Assembly: GCA_958417755.1 (NCBI GenBank)
Contig: CATZDY010000021.1
Span: 1 to 35,241 of the forward strand
Direction: 5' to 3'
From: an uncultured Peptococcaceae bacterium
GTDB taxonomy: Bacteria > Bacillota > Desulfotomaculia > Desulfotomaculales > Desulfocucumaceae
Length of the DNA stretch: 35,241 bases
Within the stretch, counting starts at the first letter, position 1. Every line of letters starts with the position of its first letter. Of the stretch, positions 16,920 to 25,698 are shown one piece after another. The notes under the pieces were generated by a model. It saw only the letters and a program-made list of their open reading frames with translations. It made no database searches and was not told the origin of the DNA. Both the position numbers and the translations under genes were made by a program.

Positions 16920-18635
16920 TTAGTGACAATTAGCCCCTTCTATGCTGGCAGCAATTAAAACATCTGGTTTCATAGATAAAGAACCAGTATTTTTTTCAAC
17001 AGCTTCCTCACCAAAAGCAATGGCAAGTACTTGGGACAAATGATTCACTGGAATCACCTGAATACCTTCTATATCCTGAAACATATCTTGATTGTTTTCT
17101 TCAGGAATCAATACTTTGGTGGCTCCGGCCAAACGGGCTGCTTCTACCTTAGCTACTACCCCTCCCACAGGTAATACAAATCCCCGAATGGAAATTTCCC
17201 CTGTCATGGCCAAACAATTGTCCACTGGTATGCCCTTAATGGCTGAATATACAGCTGTGGCCACTGCCACACCAGCAGAGGGACCATCAACAGGTGAACC
17301 ACCAGGAAAATTGATGTGAATATCAAAATCAACAGGATTTACATCAGTGGTCCGGCGTAAAACAGTTAACACATTTTCCACAGAACCCCTGGCCATGCTT
17401 TTACGTCTTAAGGTATGTCCCCGACCACCCATTTCTTCCTCTTCCACAACACCAGTAATGATTAATTTGCCTAAGCCTGGTTTTGCCGCAATGGCTCCCA
17501 CTTCTATTTCCATCAAAATGCCGCTGCTGGGTCCATAAACAGCCAATCCGTTGGCCAACCCCACCTGGGGGGCAGCAGGGATTTTCTTTTCCATACGGGG
17601 GCTATAGTGTCCGCTATGGATAACCCATTCCACATCTTTGGTGGTAATGGTTTTTCGTCCCTCAGTCATGGCAATGCCTGCAGCAATTTGCACAATATTC
17701 ACTGCCTCCCGGCCATTGGTGGCATATTTCCCTACAATACCCAAGCATCCGTCTTCCAAAGGAAATTTTACCTTTTGACTGGCATTGGCAGCAATGGACT
17801 CGATTTCCTTTTGTTTCAATGGTCTAAAAAAGATTTCCAATGAACGGGAACGAATGGCTGGGGGAATTTCTTCTGCTGATCGTGTGGTTGCCCCCACCAA
17901 ACGGAAATCAGCAGGCATACCGTTTTGAAAAATATCATGAATATGGCTGGGGATATTGGTATCCTCAGCATTATAATAAGCGCTTTCCAGCAATACCTTG
18001 CGATCTTCCATGACTTTCAAAAGTTTGTTCATTTGAATATGATGCAATTCACCAATTTCATCCAAAAACAATATACCACCATGAGCCTTGGTTACGGCAC
18101 CTGCTTTAGGTTGAGGCACTCCGGCCACTCCCATAGGACCTGCTCCTTGGTAGATGGGATCATGCACAGAACCAATCAAAGGATCCGCGATTCCCCTTTC
18201 ATCAAAACGAGCTGTGGTAGCATCCATTTCCACAAATTTAGCATCCTTAGAAAAGGGAGAAGATGGATTTTTCTTGGCTTCTTCCAATACAATACGGGCG
18301 GCAGCTGTTTTTCCCACCCCTGGTGGTCCATAAATAATCACATGCTGAGGATTGGGCCCACATAAAGCAGCACGAAGGGATTTTAACCCTTCTTCTTGGC
18401 CGATAATTTCTTCAAAATTGGTTGGCCTGGTTTTCTCTGCCAATGGTTCTGTCAAAGAAACTGCCCGCAAACGTTGCAGAGATTCTAATTCCTTACATGA
18501 CTTTTTTTCCACAACATTTTTAGTTCCCCGTTGGGCTTTTAACAAATTCCAAAAATATAAACCAACAATAACCGCAAAAAATACTTGCACAAATATCAGC
18601 ACACTATTGATGCCTAACACTGCATTTTCCAACAC
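16920..18635 (-). CDS. lonB: Membrane-anchored ATP-dependent protease LonB
   Basis: AAA+ Ser-Lys protease of the Bacillus LonB type, linked to sporulation in Bacillus and bound to the membrane. 571 aa: N-terminal helix (about 8-32), AAA+ part with Walker A GPPGVGKT at 103-110 and D192-E193 in ILFLDEIG, then a Lon protease domain with S453 (PVDGPSAG) and K496 (GGVVAKVE), the normal 43-residue spacing. It lacks the LAN domain of LonA. Start is GTG at 18635 behind AAGGGGGTG. In relatives lonB lies between clpX and lonA; here plus-strand genes separate it from clpX and seven transporter genes separate it from lonA. Confidence 0.96.
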   Translation of the reverse strand: MLENAVLGINSVLIFVQVFFAVIVGLYFWNLLKAQRGTKNVVEKKSCKELESLQRLRAVSLTEPLAEKTRPTNFEEIIGQEEGLKSLRAALCGPNPQHVIIYGPPGVGKTAAARIVLEEAKKNPSSPFSKDAKFVEMDATTARFDERGIADPLIGSVHDPIYQGAGPMGVAGVPQPKAGAVTKAHGGILFLDEIGELHHIQMNKLLKVMEDRKVLLESAYYNAEDTNIPSHIHDIFQNGMPADFRLVGATTRSAEEIPPAIRSRSLEIFFRPLKQKEIESIAANASQKVKFPLEDGCLGIVGKYATNGREAVNIVQIAAGIAMTEGRKTITTKDVEWVIHSGHYSPRMEKKIPAAPQVGLANGLAVYGPSSGILMEIEVGAIAAKPGLGKLIITGVVEEEEMGGRGHTLRRKSMARGSVENVLTVLRRTTDVNPVDFDIHINFPGGSPVDGPSAGVAVATAVYSAIKGIPVDNCLAMTGEISIRGFVLPVGGVVAKVEAARLAGATKVLIPEENNQDMFQDIEGIQVIPVNHLSQVLAIAFGEEAVEKNTGSLSMKPDVLIAASIEGANCH

Positions 18636-18681
18636 AGCACCCCCTTGTCCTTTCTTTTACTATTATTGCTAATTTATATAG

Positions 18682-18711
18682 ATTTTATCCATCTTGACAT
18701 TTATCTCACAA
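18682..18711 (-). promoter_or_regulatory. Probable promoter of lonB
   Basis: Minus strand: TTGTGA (18711-18706), an 18-nt spacer, TAAAAT (18687-18682), about 45 nt before the lonB start. It overlaps a plus-strand promoter candidate at 18694-18722, so the two would face each other. Confidence 0.4.
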
Positions 18712-18722
18712 TCCAATATGCT
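18694..18722 (+). promoter_or_regulatory. Candidate promoter towards the EamA gene
   Basis: TTGACA (18694-18699), a 17-nt spacer, TATGCT (18717-18722). It would give an untranslated leader of about 225 bases of very AT-rich sequence in which I see no recognised riboswitch. A closer promoter cannot be excluded. Confidence 0.35.
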
Positions 18723-18955
18723 TGGTTTATGAATTTGTGAAAAAAATTCCATAAAAACATTGCAAGCTGAATGATATTCTTTTAAAATTTGTAGAAACTA
18801 TATTTATTTTGCATATAGTAACATAATGGCTTTTAAGATTTATAGCTGAAAATAGTTTTCATAATATTTTTACTTTTATTACATTTATTCTATTGTTCAG
18901 CGAATCAATAAAGCACTTTTTGCCCATAGCTGGATAAAGAAAGGAATGCCTTTTT

Positions 18956-19855
18956 ATGCCTAATCATTACCTGATTCTTGCGGTGGGGATTATTGGTCTT
19001 TCTGTTTCTGCTATTTTTGTTAAATTTACCTCCGCTCCTTCGGAAATCATTGCTTTTTACCGTCTTTTGTTTACCTTTATCCTCACTGTGCCAATGATTA
19101 TCAAAACCAAACAAAAAGACTGGACAAATATTACCAAAAAGGATATTTTGCTCATATTCCTTTCTGCCGCTTGTTTGTCTTTTTATTTTACCACCTGGTT
19201 TTCATCCCTATTGTATACCACTGTCACCAGCTCAACTGTGCTGGTCAATATCCATCCTATTTTTGTGATAGTATTTAGCTTTTTTCTATGGAAAGAACCT
19301 ATTACAAAAGAAAAAATTCTTAGTGTTTGTTGGGCTTTGGTTGGTATTGTAATCCTCAATTGGGGGGATTTCTCCCTGGGGCTTCAGCACATTTGGGGCA
19401 ATGTATTGGCCTTGTTAGGGGCTTTATTCCTTACTGGACATCTTCTTTGTACCACCCAGGTGAGAAGTAAAATGGAAATCGTTCCTTATACCGTCATTCT
19501 TTATGCCTGCGGTACCCTTATCATGGGAGGATATGCCTTGATATCCAAAGCCCCCTTCACTGGCTATACCCACCAAGACTTTCTTATGTTTTTCCTTTTA
19601 GCCCTTTGTAGTACAGTATTAGGCCAAAGCCTTCTCAGTTGGTGTCTCAAATATCTATCCACCACCTTGGTATCATTGGCTACATTGGGGGAACCCATTA
19701 TTGCCGCTGCCTTGGCCTATATCATACTCCATGAAAACATTAGCATAGCCCAAGGAATTGGCAGCATTCTTATTTTGGCCAGCATTGCTTATTATGCCAA
19801 AAGCCAAAAACCAGACCAAACTCCAGAACTTGGCATGGATAAGCAAACAAAATGA
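18956..19855 (+). CDS. EamA/DMT family transporter
   Basis: Drug/metabolite-transporter-superfamily membrane protein, probably an exporter or exchanger of small metabolites; substrate cannot be named from sequence. 299 aa, about ten hydrophobic helices in two repeats of the EamA type. The first starts at LAVGIIGLSVSAIFVKFTSA; the second ends in the LGEPIIAAALAYIILHE stretch typical of repeat 2, followed by a short polar tail. Start ATG at 18956 with AAAGGA upstream. Together with the following GIY-YIG gene it forms a plus-strand pair inserted between clpX and lonB. Confidence 0.92.
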   Translation: MPNHYLILAVGIIGLSVSAIFVKFTSAPSEIIAFYRLLFTFILTVPMIIKTKQKDWTNITKKDILLIFLSAACLSFYFTTWFSSLLYTTVTSSTVLVNIHPIFVIVFSFFLWKEPITKEKILSVCWALVGIVILNWGDFSLGLQHIWGNVLALLGALFLTGHLLCTTQVRSKMEIVPYTVILYACGTLIMGGYALISKAPFTGYTHQDFLMFFLLALCSTVLGQSLLSWCLKYLSTTLVSLATLGEPIIAAALAYIILHENISIAQGIGSILILASIAYYAKSQKPDQTPELGMDKQTK

Positions 19856-19917
19856 TAAGAAAAACATATTTCAAGCATTCATATTGTTAGCAAAAACCCT
19901 TCGTACTAGGAGAACCC

Positions 19918-20202
19918 ATGGACGATCAATTCTTTGTCTATATCCTTTTGTGTGCAGATAACACCTTATATACAGGATGGACCAAAAATGTTCATTCACG
20001 CCTTTGTAGCCATAACAAAGGAAAAGGCGCTAAATATACCCGTACCCGTTTGCCTGTTCAGGTGGTTTATTGCGAACAAATGGCCAATCAATCCGCTGCT
20101 TTACGCAGGGAACAAGAAATCAAACATATGGGGCGAGCCCAAAAGCTTGCTTTGATTGCTGCCAATCCTTATAGCGAAAAGCAAGAAAACAAAGGCACAT
20201 AA
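19918..20202 (+). CDS. GIY-YIG nuclease superfamily protein (UPF0213)
   Basis: Small single-domain GIY-YIG protein of the YazA/YhbQ type; possible role in DNA processing, not established. 94 aa. The motif is visible as FVYILLCADNTLYTGWT, with the conserved arginine in VHSRL, and RTRLPVQVVYCE plus ALRREQEIK in the second half as in the family. Start ATG at 19918 follows AGGAG. It lies 62 bp after the EamA gene and is followed at once by a terminator. Confidence 0.93.
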   Translation: MDDQFFVYILLCADNTLYTGWTKNVHSRLCSHNKGKGAKYTRTRLPVQVVYCEQMANQSAALRREQEIKHMGRAQKLALIAANPYSEKQENKGT

Positions 20203-20244
20203 AAAAGCTGAGGCTAGAAAATACTTTTCTTCCCTCAGCTTTTT
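20202..20244. terminator. Bidirectional terminator between the GIY-YIG gene and clpX
   Basis: AAAAAGCTGAGG (20202-20213) pairs perfectly with CCTCAGCTTTTT (20233-20244). A- and T-runs lie on both sides, so it can end both the plus-strand pair and the minus-strand tig-clpP-clpX transcript. Confidence 0.85.
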
Positions 20245-20296
20245 CATATACTTTATTTTACTCTTCAATCAATACAAGTTTCTTTTATCCTATTGT

Positions 20297-21547
20297 TTAG
20301 GCTGATTCTTCCTTTTTCTTTTTACGATCCATGGTGATAATAACCGGCTTTTCCTTATTGGCAATGGTTTCTTTGGTTATAATACATTTGGCAATATCAT
20401 CCCGGGATGGAATTTCATACATAATATCCAACATGATTTCTTCCAAAATAGACCTAAGTCCCCGGGCTCCGGTTTTACGTTTTAAGGCCTCTTCAGCCAC
20501 AGCAATCAATGCCTCTGGTTGGAACTCAACCACAACCCCATCTAAATCAAACAGCTTTTCATACTGTTTGACCAAAGCATTTTTAGGTTCAGTTAGAATT
20601 CTTACCAAGGCATTTTCGTCCAGAGCATCCAGTGTAACCATAATGGGCAAACGTCCTACAAATTCAGGTATCAAGCCATACTTCAACAAATCCTCTGGCA
20701 AGATATGACTTAATATTTCCCCTATCCGTATTTCTTTGCGACTTTTTATTTCTGCCCCAAAGCCCATTGTCTTTTTCCCTGTACGGCTTTGGATGATTTT
20801 TTCTATGCCATCAAAAGCTCCGCCACAGATAAACAATATGTTGGTGGTATCCAGCTGTATAAATTCTTGATGGGGATGCTTGCGACCACCTTGGGGAGGT
20901 ACACTGGCCACTGTACCTTCCAATATCTTCAGCAAAGCCTGTTGTACTCCTTCACCGGAAACATCCCTGGTAATCGAAGGATTCTCTGATTTACGGGCTA
21001 TTTTATCGATTTCATCAATGTATACGATTCCTTTTTCCGCTTTTTCCACGTCATAATCCGCTGCTTGGATGAGTTTGAGCAAGATATTTTCCACATCTTC
21101 CCCCACATATCCAGCTTCTGTTAATGATGTAGCATCAGCAATCGCAAAGGGTACGTTGAGAAGTCGGGCAAGAGTCTGGGCTAACAATGTTTTACCGCTC
21201 CCAGTGGGGCCAATTAACACAATATTGCTTTTTTGAAGTTCCACATCATCAATCTTGCTGCCAAGATTGATTCGTTTATAGTGATTGTATACAGCCACGG
21301 ACAAAGATTTTTTTGCTTCTTCTTGGCCAATGACATATTGATCCAAAATTTCTTTTATTTCTTTAGGTTTTGGAATATCTCCCAAGTCAAAGCCTACATC
21401 TTCGCTGAGCTCTTCCTCAATAATTTCATTACATAGTTCTATGCACTCGTCGCAGATGTATACCCCAGGACCGGCAACTAGTTTCTTTACCTGATCTTGT
21501 AATTTCCCGCAAAAAGAACATTTTAGCTGACCCTTTTCGTTAAACAT
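20297..21547 (-). CDS. clpX: ATP-dependent Clp protease ATP-binding subunit ClpX
   Basis: AAA+ unfoldase that feeds substrates to ClpP. 416 aa: N-terminal zinc-binding domain with C10, C13, C32, C35; Walker A GPTGSGKT near residue 112; pore loop GYVG; Walker B IVYIDEIDK; C-terminal small domain containing KRKTGARGLRS. Start ATG at 21547 behind AGGTGGGA. It follows clpP by 44 bp and ends at a shared terminator, so lonB is not in this transcript. Confidence 0.98.
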   Translation of the reverse strand: MFNEKGQLKCSFCGKLQDQVKKLVAGPGVYICDECIELCNEIIEEELSEDVGFDLGDIPKPKEIKEILDQYVIGQEEAKKSLSVAVYNHYKRINLGSKIDDVELQKSNIVLIGPTGSGKTLLAQTLARLLNVPFAIADATSLTEAGYVGEDVENILLKLIQAADYDVEKAEKGIVYIDEIDKIARKSENPSITRDVSGEGVQQALLKILEGTVASVPPQGGRKHPHQEFIQLDTTNILFICGGAFDGIEKIIQSRTGKKTMGFGAEIKSRKEIRIGEILSHILPEDLLKYGLIPEFVGRLPIMVTLDALDENALVRILTEPKNALVKQYEKLFDLDGVVVEFQPEALIAVAEEALKRKTGARGLRSILEEIMLDIMYEIPSRDDIAKCIITKETIANKEKPVIITMDRKKKKEESA

Positions 21548-21591
21548 ATTCCCACCTCTTCCTACCTTAGCTTCCTTTCTTCATCCAATCA

Positions 21592-22179
21592 TTATTTTCT
21601 TTTTTGAAACACTTCATCCACAAGACCATACTGTTTGGCTTCCTCAGCAGACATAAAGAAGTCTCTCTCTGTATCTGCCGCAATTTTTTCCAATGGCTGA
21701 CCTGTATGCGCAGCCAACAATTGATTCAAAGTTTCTTTGGTACGCAAAATCTCCCTGGCATGAATATCAATATCCGTTGCCTGACCTTGCATTCCTCCCA
21801 AAGGCTGGTGAATCATAACCCTGGCATAAGGAAGGATAAAACGCTTTCCTTTGGCCCCAGAAGCCAACAAAAAGGCCCCCATGCTTGCTGCTTGCCCTAA
21901 ACAAATTGTAGATACATCAGCTTTTACATATTGCATGGTATCATAAATAGCCATCCCAGCTGTCACAACACCACCGGGAGAATTAATATATAAATGAATA
22001 TCTTTTTCTGGATCTTCTGCTTCTAAAAACAATAACTCTGCAATGACAACATTTGCCACATGATCATCAATGGCGCCACCAATAAATATAATCCTGTCTT
22101 TTAATAATCTGGAATAAATATCATAAGCTCGCTCGCCACGATTGGTTTGCTCCACCACCATTGGTATTAGACTGGACAC
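21592..22179 (-). CDS. clpP: ATP-dependent Clp protease proteolytic subunit ClpP
   Basis: Serine peptidase that forms the tetradecameric chamber used with ClpX. 195 aa with triad S99 (GQAASMG), H124 (MIHQP), D173 (TERD). The frame opens six codons earlier, but the ATG inside it is only one base from GGAGG; the GTG at 22179 lies 7 nt from that site and yields MSSLIPMVVEQT, the usual beginning. Preceded by tig at 38 bp and followed by clpX. Confidence 0.97.
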   Translation of the reverse strand: MSSLIPMVVEQTNRGERAYDIYSRLLKDRIIFIGGAIDDHVANVVIAELLFLEAEDPEKDIHLYINSPGGVVTAGMAIYDTMQYVKADVSTICLGQAASMGAFLLASGAKGKRFILPYARVMIHQPLGGMQGQATDIDIHAREILRTKETLNQLLAAHTGQPLEKIAADTERDFFMSAEEAKQYGLVDEVFQKRK

Positions 22180-22217
22180 GAACATCCCTCCCCACATGAA
22201 GCCAAATACTTTTTATT

Positions 22218-23534
22218 CTATTTCTGGGCTGTTTCCAATTCTTTTTCTTCCACAACAGCTTTATCAATCATAAATTGCACTACCTTATCTCTTATTATAC
22301 TCCTTTTTATGAAATCCAGCTGTCCTTGTTTATCAATAATTTTTTTCACCACATCGTATTCTTGTTTTGTTTCTTCACACATTTTTCTTATTTCCTGATC
22401 AATTTCTTCCTCTGTGGCATCTACATTTTCAGCTTTGGCAATGGCTTCAACAACCAAATCCCGCTGAATATTATCCTCAGCATCGGACCGATATCTTCTT
22501 TTAAGCTCATCCATGTTGCTATTGGTGTATTGTAAATACATCTCCAATGACATGCCCTGGGATAACATCCGTTGGTTCATCCCTGCCACCATCTCATCCA
22601 CCCGGGCATCAATCATCTCGGGGGGGATATCCATTTCAGCATTCTTTGCTGCCTTGGCTACCACCTCTAACCCTAATGCTCTGGCAGCTACATCTTCAGC
22701 ACTTTTTTCTAATTTATTCCTAATATCAGTTCTTAATTCTTCCAATGTATCAAACTCACTGACATCTTTGGCAAATTCATCATCCAAAGCTGCCAACTTT
22801 TTGCGCTTAATTAAATTCACTTTTACAGTAAAAACAGCATCTTTCCCATTGAGTTCTTCTTTCCCATAGTTTTCAGGGAATTTTACTTGCAAATCCTTTG
22901 TTTCCCCTACTTGCATGCCCACCACTTGAACTTCAAATCCAGGAATAAACGTATTGGAACCAATTTCCAAAGAATAATTATCTGCCTGACCACCTTCAAA
23001 AGGAACACCATCTATTTTCCCTTCAAAATCAATGCTTACAACATCCTTATTTTCTACAGTACCTTCTTCCAAACTAATCAACTCAGCATGCCTGTTCTGC
23101 AAACGCTCCAGTTCTTGCTGTACATCTTCATCCGTTATGGAGCGCTTTTCCTTGGTAGCTTCTATTCCTACATATTGTCCCAAAATTACTTCCGGTTTAA
23201 CCACAACTTTGGCCTTAAATACCACTGGCTTGCCCTCTTCTACTTGCACCAATTCTACCTCTGGCTGAGCCACTGGTTCTATTCCCGTATCTTCAATGGC
23301 CTTCATATAAGCATCTGGCACCACAAGCTCCACTGCTTCTTCATAAAAAGCTTCTTTGCCAATATAACGCTCCAAGACTACCTTGGGGGTTTTTCCCTTC
23401 CGAAAACCAGGAACATTTACTTTTTTAACAATATTTTTATAAGCCTTTTCCACGGCTTTGGAGAACTGATCTTGCTCCACTTCTACTTCAAGCATCACAG
23501 TATTTTTTTCAATTTTTTCCGCCGTTGCTTTCAT
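22218..23534 (-). CDS. tig: Trigger factor, ribosome-associated chaperone and prolyl isomerase
   Basis: Binds nascent chains at the ribosome exit tunnel. 438 aa in standard order: ribosome-binding domain with GFRKGKTPK at about 43-51, FKBP-type PPIase domain about 150-245 (DFEGKIDGVPFEGG, FIPGFEVQVVGM), and a helical C-terminal chaperone domain. ATG at 23534 with GGGGG about 12 nt upstream. First gene of tig-clpP-clpX. Confidence 0.98.
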   Translation of the reverse strand: MKATAEKIEKNTVMLEVEVEQDQFSKAVEKAYKNIVKKVNVPGFRKGKTPKVVLERYIGKEAFYEEAVELVVPDAYMKAIEDTGIEPVAQPEVELVQVEEGKPVVFKAKVVVKPEVILGQYVGIEATKEKRSITDEDVQQELERLQNRHAELISLEEGTVENKDVVSIDFEGKIDGVPFEGGQADNYSLEIGSNTFIPGFEVQVVGMQVGETKDLQVKFPENYGKEELNGKDAVFTVKVNLIKRKKLAALDDEFAKDVSEFDTLEELRTDIRNKLEKSAEDVAARALGLEVVAKAAKNAEMDIPPEMIDARVDEMVAGMNQRMLSQGMSLEMYLQYTNSNMDELKRRYRSDAEDNIQRDLVVEAIAKAENVDATEEEIDQEIRKMCEETKQEYDVVKKIIDKQGQLDFIKRSIIRDKVVQFMIDKAVVEEKELETAQK

Positions 23535-23614
23535 ATATGAGAGAATCCCCCTTGCTATTTAATAAAAATATTCTTACCAATTTTTTACCATGATATAAAT
23601 AATTTCTTAAAATG

Positions 23615-23643
23615 AATGTAATCTTCCCTACTGGTCTTATCAA
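23615..23643 (-). promoter_or_regulatory. Probable promoter of tig-clpP-clpX
   Basis: Minus strand: TTGATA (23643-23638), a 17-nt spacer, TACATT (23620-23615), giving a leader of about 75 bases. No CtsR or CIRCE site is visible nearby. Confidence 0.42.
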
Positions 23644-23937
23644 AGTCTTTTAACCCTACATAAAATAATCATTCTACCATTTTATTAATTCTACAACATT
23701 CTTGGATTTTCCTCCAATTTTTGTCTTCACTCCATTTCATTATGCCAGTATGTTATTTTACCCCAACCACAGCTGCACATCAATAAAAACCATGAAATTT
23801 ATTTTTTTCCTACAAATTTTTATCATTACATGATTACATACAAAGCGATTGCCAAACTAAGCCAACTCAAAATTCCTTATCATTTTATTTATCTAAAGTT
23901 ATCTTATAGCATCAATCACCTACCGCATTTATATAAC
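23644..23937. other. AT-rich spacer without genes
   Basis: Divergent spacer between tig and the biotin carrier gene. I see no credible reading frame with a ribosome binding site, no RNA gene and no strong hairpin. Only the flanking promoters can be supported. Confidence 0.6.
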
Positions 23938-23966
23938 TTGTCTCAAAATGATAATCCTGATATAAT
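23938..23966 (+). promoter_or_regulatory. Promoter of the biotin carrier gene
   Basis: TTGTCT (23938-23943), a 17-nt spacer, perfect TATAAT (23961-23966), about 57 nt before the ATG. Confidence 0.7.
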
Positions 23967-24023
23967 CAACATGTGCAAAAGTCATAAAATTATATTCATA
24001 ATCATAAGGAGGTAACACATAAT

Positions 24024-24239
24024 ATGAGCACACCAGTAAACGCCCCCATGGTGGGTAAACTTGTATCCATCAATGTAAAGGTGGGGGACACAGTAAAACA
24101 AAATGATGAAGTAGCAACCATTGAGGCCATGAAAATGATGGTCAAAATATTTTCACCTGTAGACGGGGTGGTAAAAGAAATCAATGCCTCCCCCTGTGAT
24201 GTTGTAAATCCTGATGCTGTGATTATGTCTTTGGAATAA
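24024..24239 (+). CDS. Free-standing biotin carboxyl carrier (biotin/lipoyl attachment) protein
   Basis: Small biotin acceptor domain, 71 aa, equal to the C-terminal domain of decarboxylase gamma subunits or AccB without linker. EAMKM places the biotinyl lysine at K37; NAPMVGK and SPVDGVV are the flanking halves of the barrel. ATG at 24024 behind AAGGAGG (11 nt spacing). It has its own promoter and terminator, with no carboxylase or carboxytransferase gene in the window. It probably serves a biotin-dependent carboxylase or a sodium-pump decarboxylase encoded elsewhere. A lipoyl function is less likely given the AMKM motif. Confidence 0.9.
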   Translation: MSTPVNAPMVGKLVSINVKVGDTVKQNDEVATIEAMKMMVKIFSPVDGVVKEINASPCDVVNPDAVIMSLE

Positions 24240-24264
24240 GTATAAAGCAAAAGATTATTTTTAT

Positions 24265-24290
24265 AAACCGTTCTTTTAGGACGGTTTTTT
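24265..24290 (+). terminator. Terminator of the biotin carrier gene
   Basis: AAACCGTTCT (24265-24274) pairs with AGGACGGTTT (24278-24287), one G-T pair, 3-nt loop, followed by a T-run. Confidence 0.85.
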
Positions 24291-24410
24291 CATTTTATCG
24301 TTATATAGTAGAATTTACAAGTGAATTAAGAAAGCTCGCACTCATTTAAGCCATGATGCTTAGTAACTTTAACATCAAAAATATAACAATACGTATATGG
24401 CATAAATCAC

Positions 24411-24456
24411 AAAATAAAAATACCTGCAAATTTCACCATCGCATCTTTGCAGGCAT
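24411..24456 (-). terminator. Terminator of tRNA-Val
   Basis: Minus strand: ATGCCTGCAAA (24456-24446) pairs with TTTGCAGGTAT (24430-24420), one G-T pair, followed by TTTTTATTTT. It begins 7 bases after the tRNA CCA end. Confidence 0.85.
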
Positions 24457-24462
24457 TTCCGC

Positions 24463-24537
<75 letters not shown>

Positions 24538-24560
24538 ATATCATTCCTATTGTGTCCTCC

Positions 24561-24589
24561 ATTATGCCCTACCCCATCATAAAAGTCAA
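24561..24589 (-). promoter_or_regulatory. Promoter of tRNA-Val
   Basis: Minus strand: TTGACT (24589-24584), a 17-nt spacer, CATAAT (24566-24561), about 24 nt before the mature tRNA 5' end. Confidence 0.7.
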
Positions 24590-24735
24590 GCAATTTCTTC
24601 CTTATAAGTGACTTAAAAGCTTCTGCTGGCTTGATAATAAAATAACCATAAAAAAACATATTATTTGCTTGTACAAAATATTCATAAACAAACTGGTTTT
24701 TCCTTTTAAACCAAAACGGTTAAGGAGGCATCCCC

Positions 24736-25488
24736 ATGAAATTATATTATTGGAATTTTTATCGGCTTAAAAAATTTTTACAAACAAGTGGAGCTCTTTT
24801 GCTGATTGGCGCATTAATTTGCTCTGTATTGGCAAAGGAAGCCATCACCACCGCAGCAATAGGCACCCTTTCCCAGCCCATTTACAAAGTAAAAACAAAA
24901 GATAAAATTGCAGCCCTTACCTTTGATATCAGCTGGGGAACAGAGGTACCAGGCCCTGTGCTGGATATTTTGAAGGAACATAACATAAAATCCACCTTCT
25001 TTTTATCAGGACCTTGGGCCAAAAAATATCCCGAATACCCCAAAAGATTGGTGGCAGATGGACATGAAATAGCATCTCATGGCAATCAACATATCAATCT
25101 TGACCAAGAAAGTGAAGCAACAATCAAGGCAGAAATCAATACAGCCCAACAAAGCATTGAAGAAATAACCGGAAAGGCCCCTCATTTTATTCGGACTCCC
25201 AATGGTGCTTGGAATGATAAAGTCATTGATATTGCCAATGAACTTAATTACCAAATTATACAATGGAGTGTGGATTCCTTGGATTGGAGAAAACCTGGAG
25301 TAGACGCCATTGTCAGTCGGGTACTGGATAACATTCATCCAGGGGCCATTATCTTAATGCATGCCAGTGATACATGCCTCCAAACCCCAGAAGCATTGCC
25401 AAAGGTGCTGGAAGGATTACAAGAAAAAGGATATACCCTTGTGACTGTTTCTGAATTATTGCAACACGGTACACCTATGTATAAATGA
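24736..25488 (+). CDS. Polysaccharide deacetylase, PdaB-like (sporulation)
   Basis: NodB-fold enzyme that removes acetyl groups from cell-wall or spore-cortex glycans outside the cell. 250 aa: one N-terminal hydrophobic segment (about 18-34) for export or anchoring, then the catalytic domain. Family motifs: TFDISWG with D64, SHGNQH with H115 and H119, RTPNGAWN at 153-160, LMHAS with H209. The FDISWG form instead of FDD is typical of the PdaB branch needed for spore maintenance in Bacillus. ATG at 24736 behind GGAGG at 7 nt. Monocistronic as far as can be seen. Confidence 0.9.
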   Translation: MKLYYWNFYRLKKFLQTSGALLLIGALICSVLAKEAITTAAIGTLSQPIYKVKTKDKIAALTFDISWGTEVPGPVLDILKEHNIKSTFFLSGPWAKKYPEYPKRLVADGHEIASHGNQHINLDQESEATIKAEINTAQQSIEEITGKAPHFIRTPNGAWNDKVIDIANELNYQIIQWSVDSLDWRKPGVDAIVSRVLDNIHPGAIILMHASDTCLQTPEALPKVLEGLQEKGYTLVTVSELLQHGTPMYK

Positions 25489-25610
25489 TTTCTTAAGACA
25501 ACAATTGCTAAAAAGGTGTAAATGCAAAACAACAAATCATGAATTCTTCTTTAGATAATCATCACAAAGGCGATGCATACACGCTTCAATTTGGCACTAT
25601 TCTATGCAAA

Positions 25611-25639
25611 TTAGCAGGTGCATAAAATTTTGTTATAAT
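25611..25639 (+). promoter_or_regulatory. Promoter candidate in the gap
   Basis: TTAGCA (25611-25616), a 17-nt spacer, perfect TATAAT (25634-25639). The next feature downstream is a terminator, so the transcript would be only about 45-50 bases long. Confidence 0.4.
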
Positions 25640-25665
25640 CCAATACTATTTAAATGCAAAACCAG

Positions 25666-25692
25666 AAGCTGCTTTAAAAGGCAGCTTTTTTC
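25666..25692 (+). terminator. Intrinsic terminator
   Basis: AAGCTGC (25666-25672) pairs with GCAGCTT (25681-25687), 8-nt loop, followed by TTTTTT. It can end the pdaB-like transcript 180 bases after its stop, or a short RNA from the promoter just upstream. Confidence 0.8.
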
Positions 25693-25698
25693 TCTACA

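Noticed and set aside
22887..23540. 217-codon plus-strand frame opposite tig
   Set aside because: Antisense shadow of tig with low-complexity Phe/Leu/Ile composition and no ribosome site.
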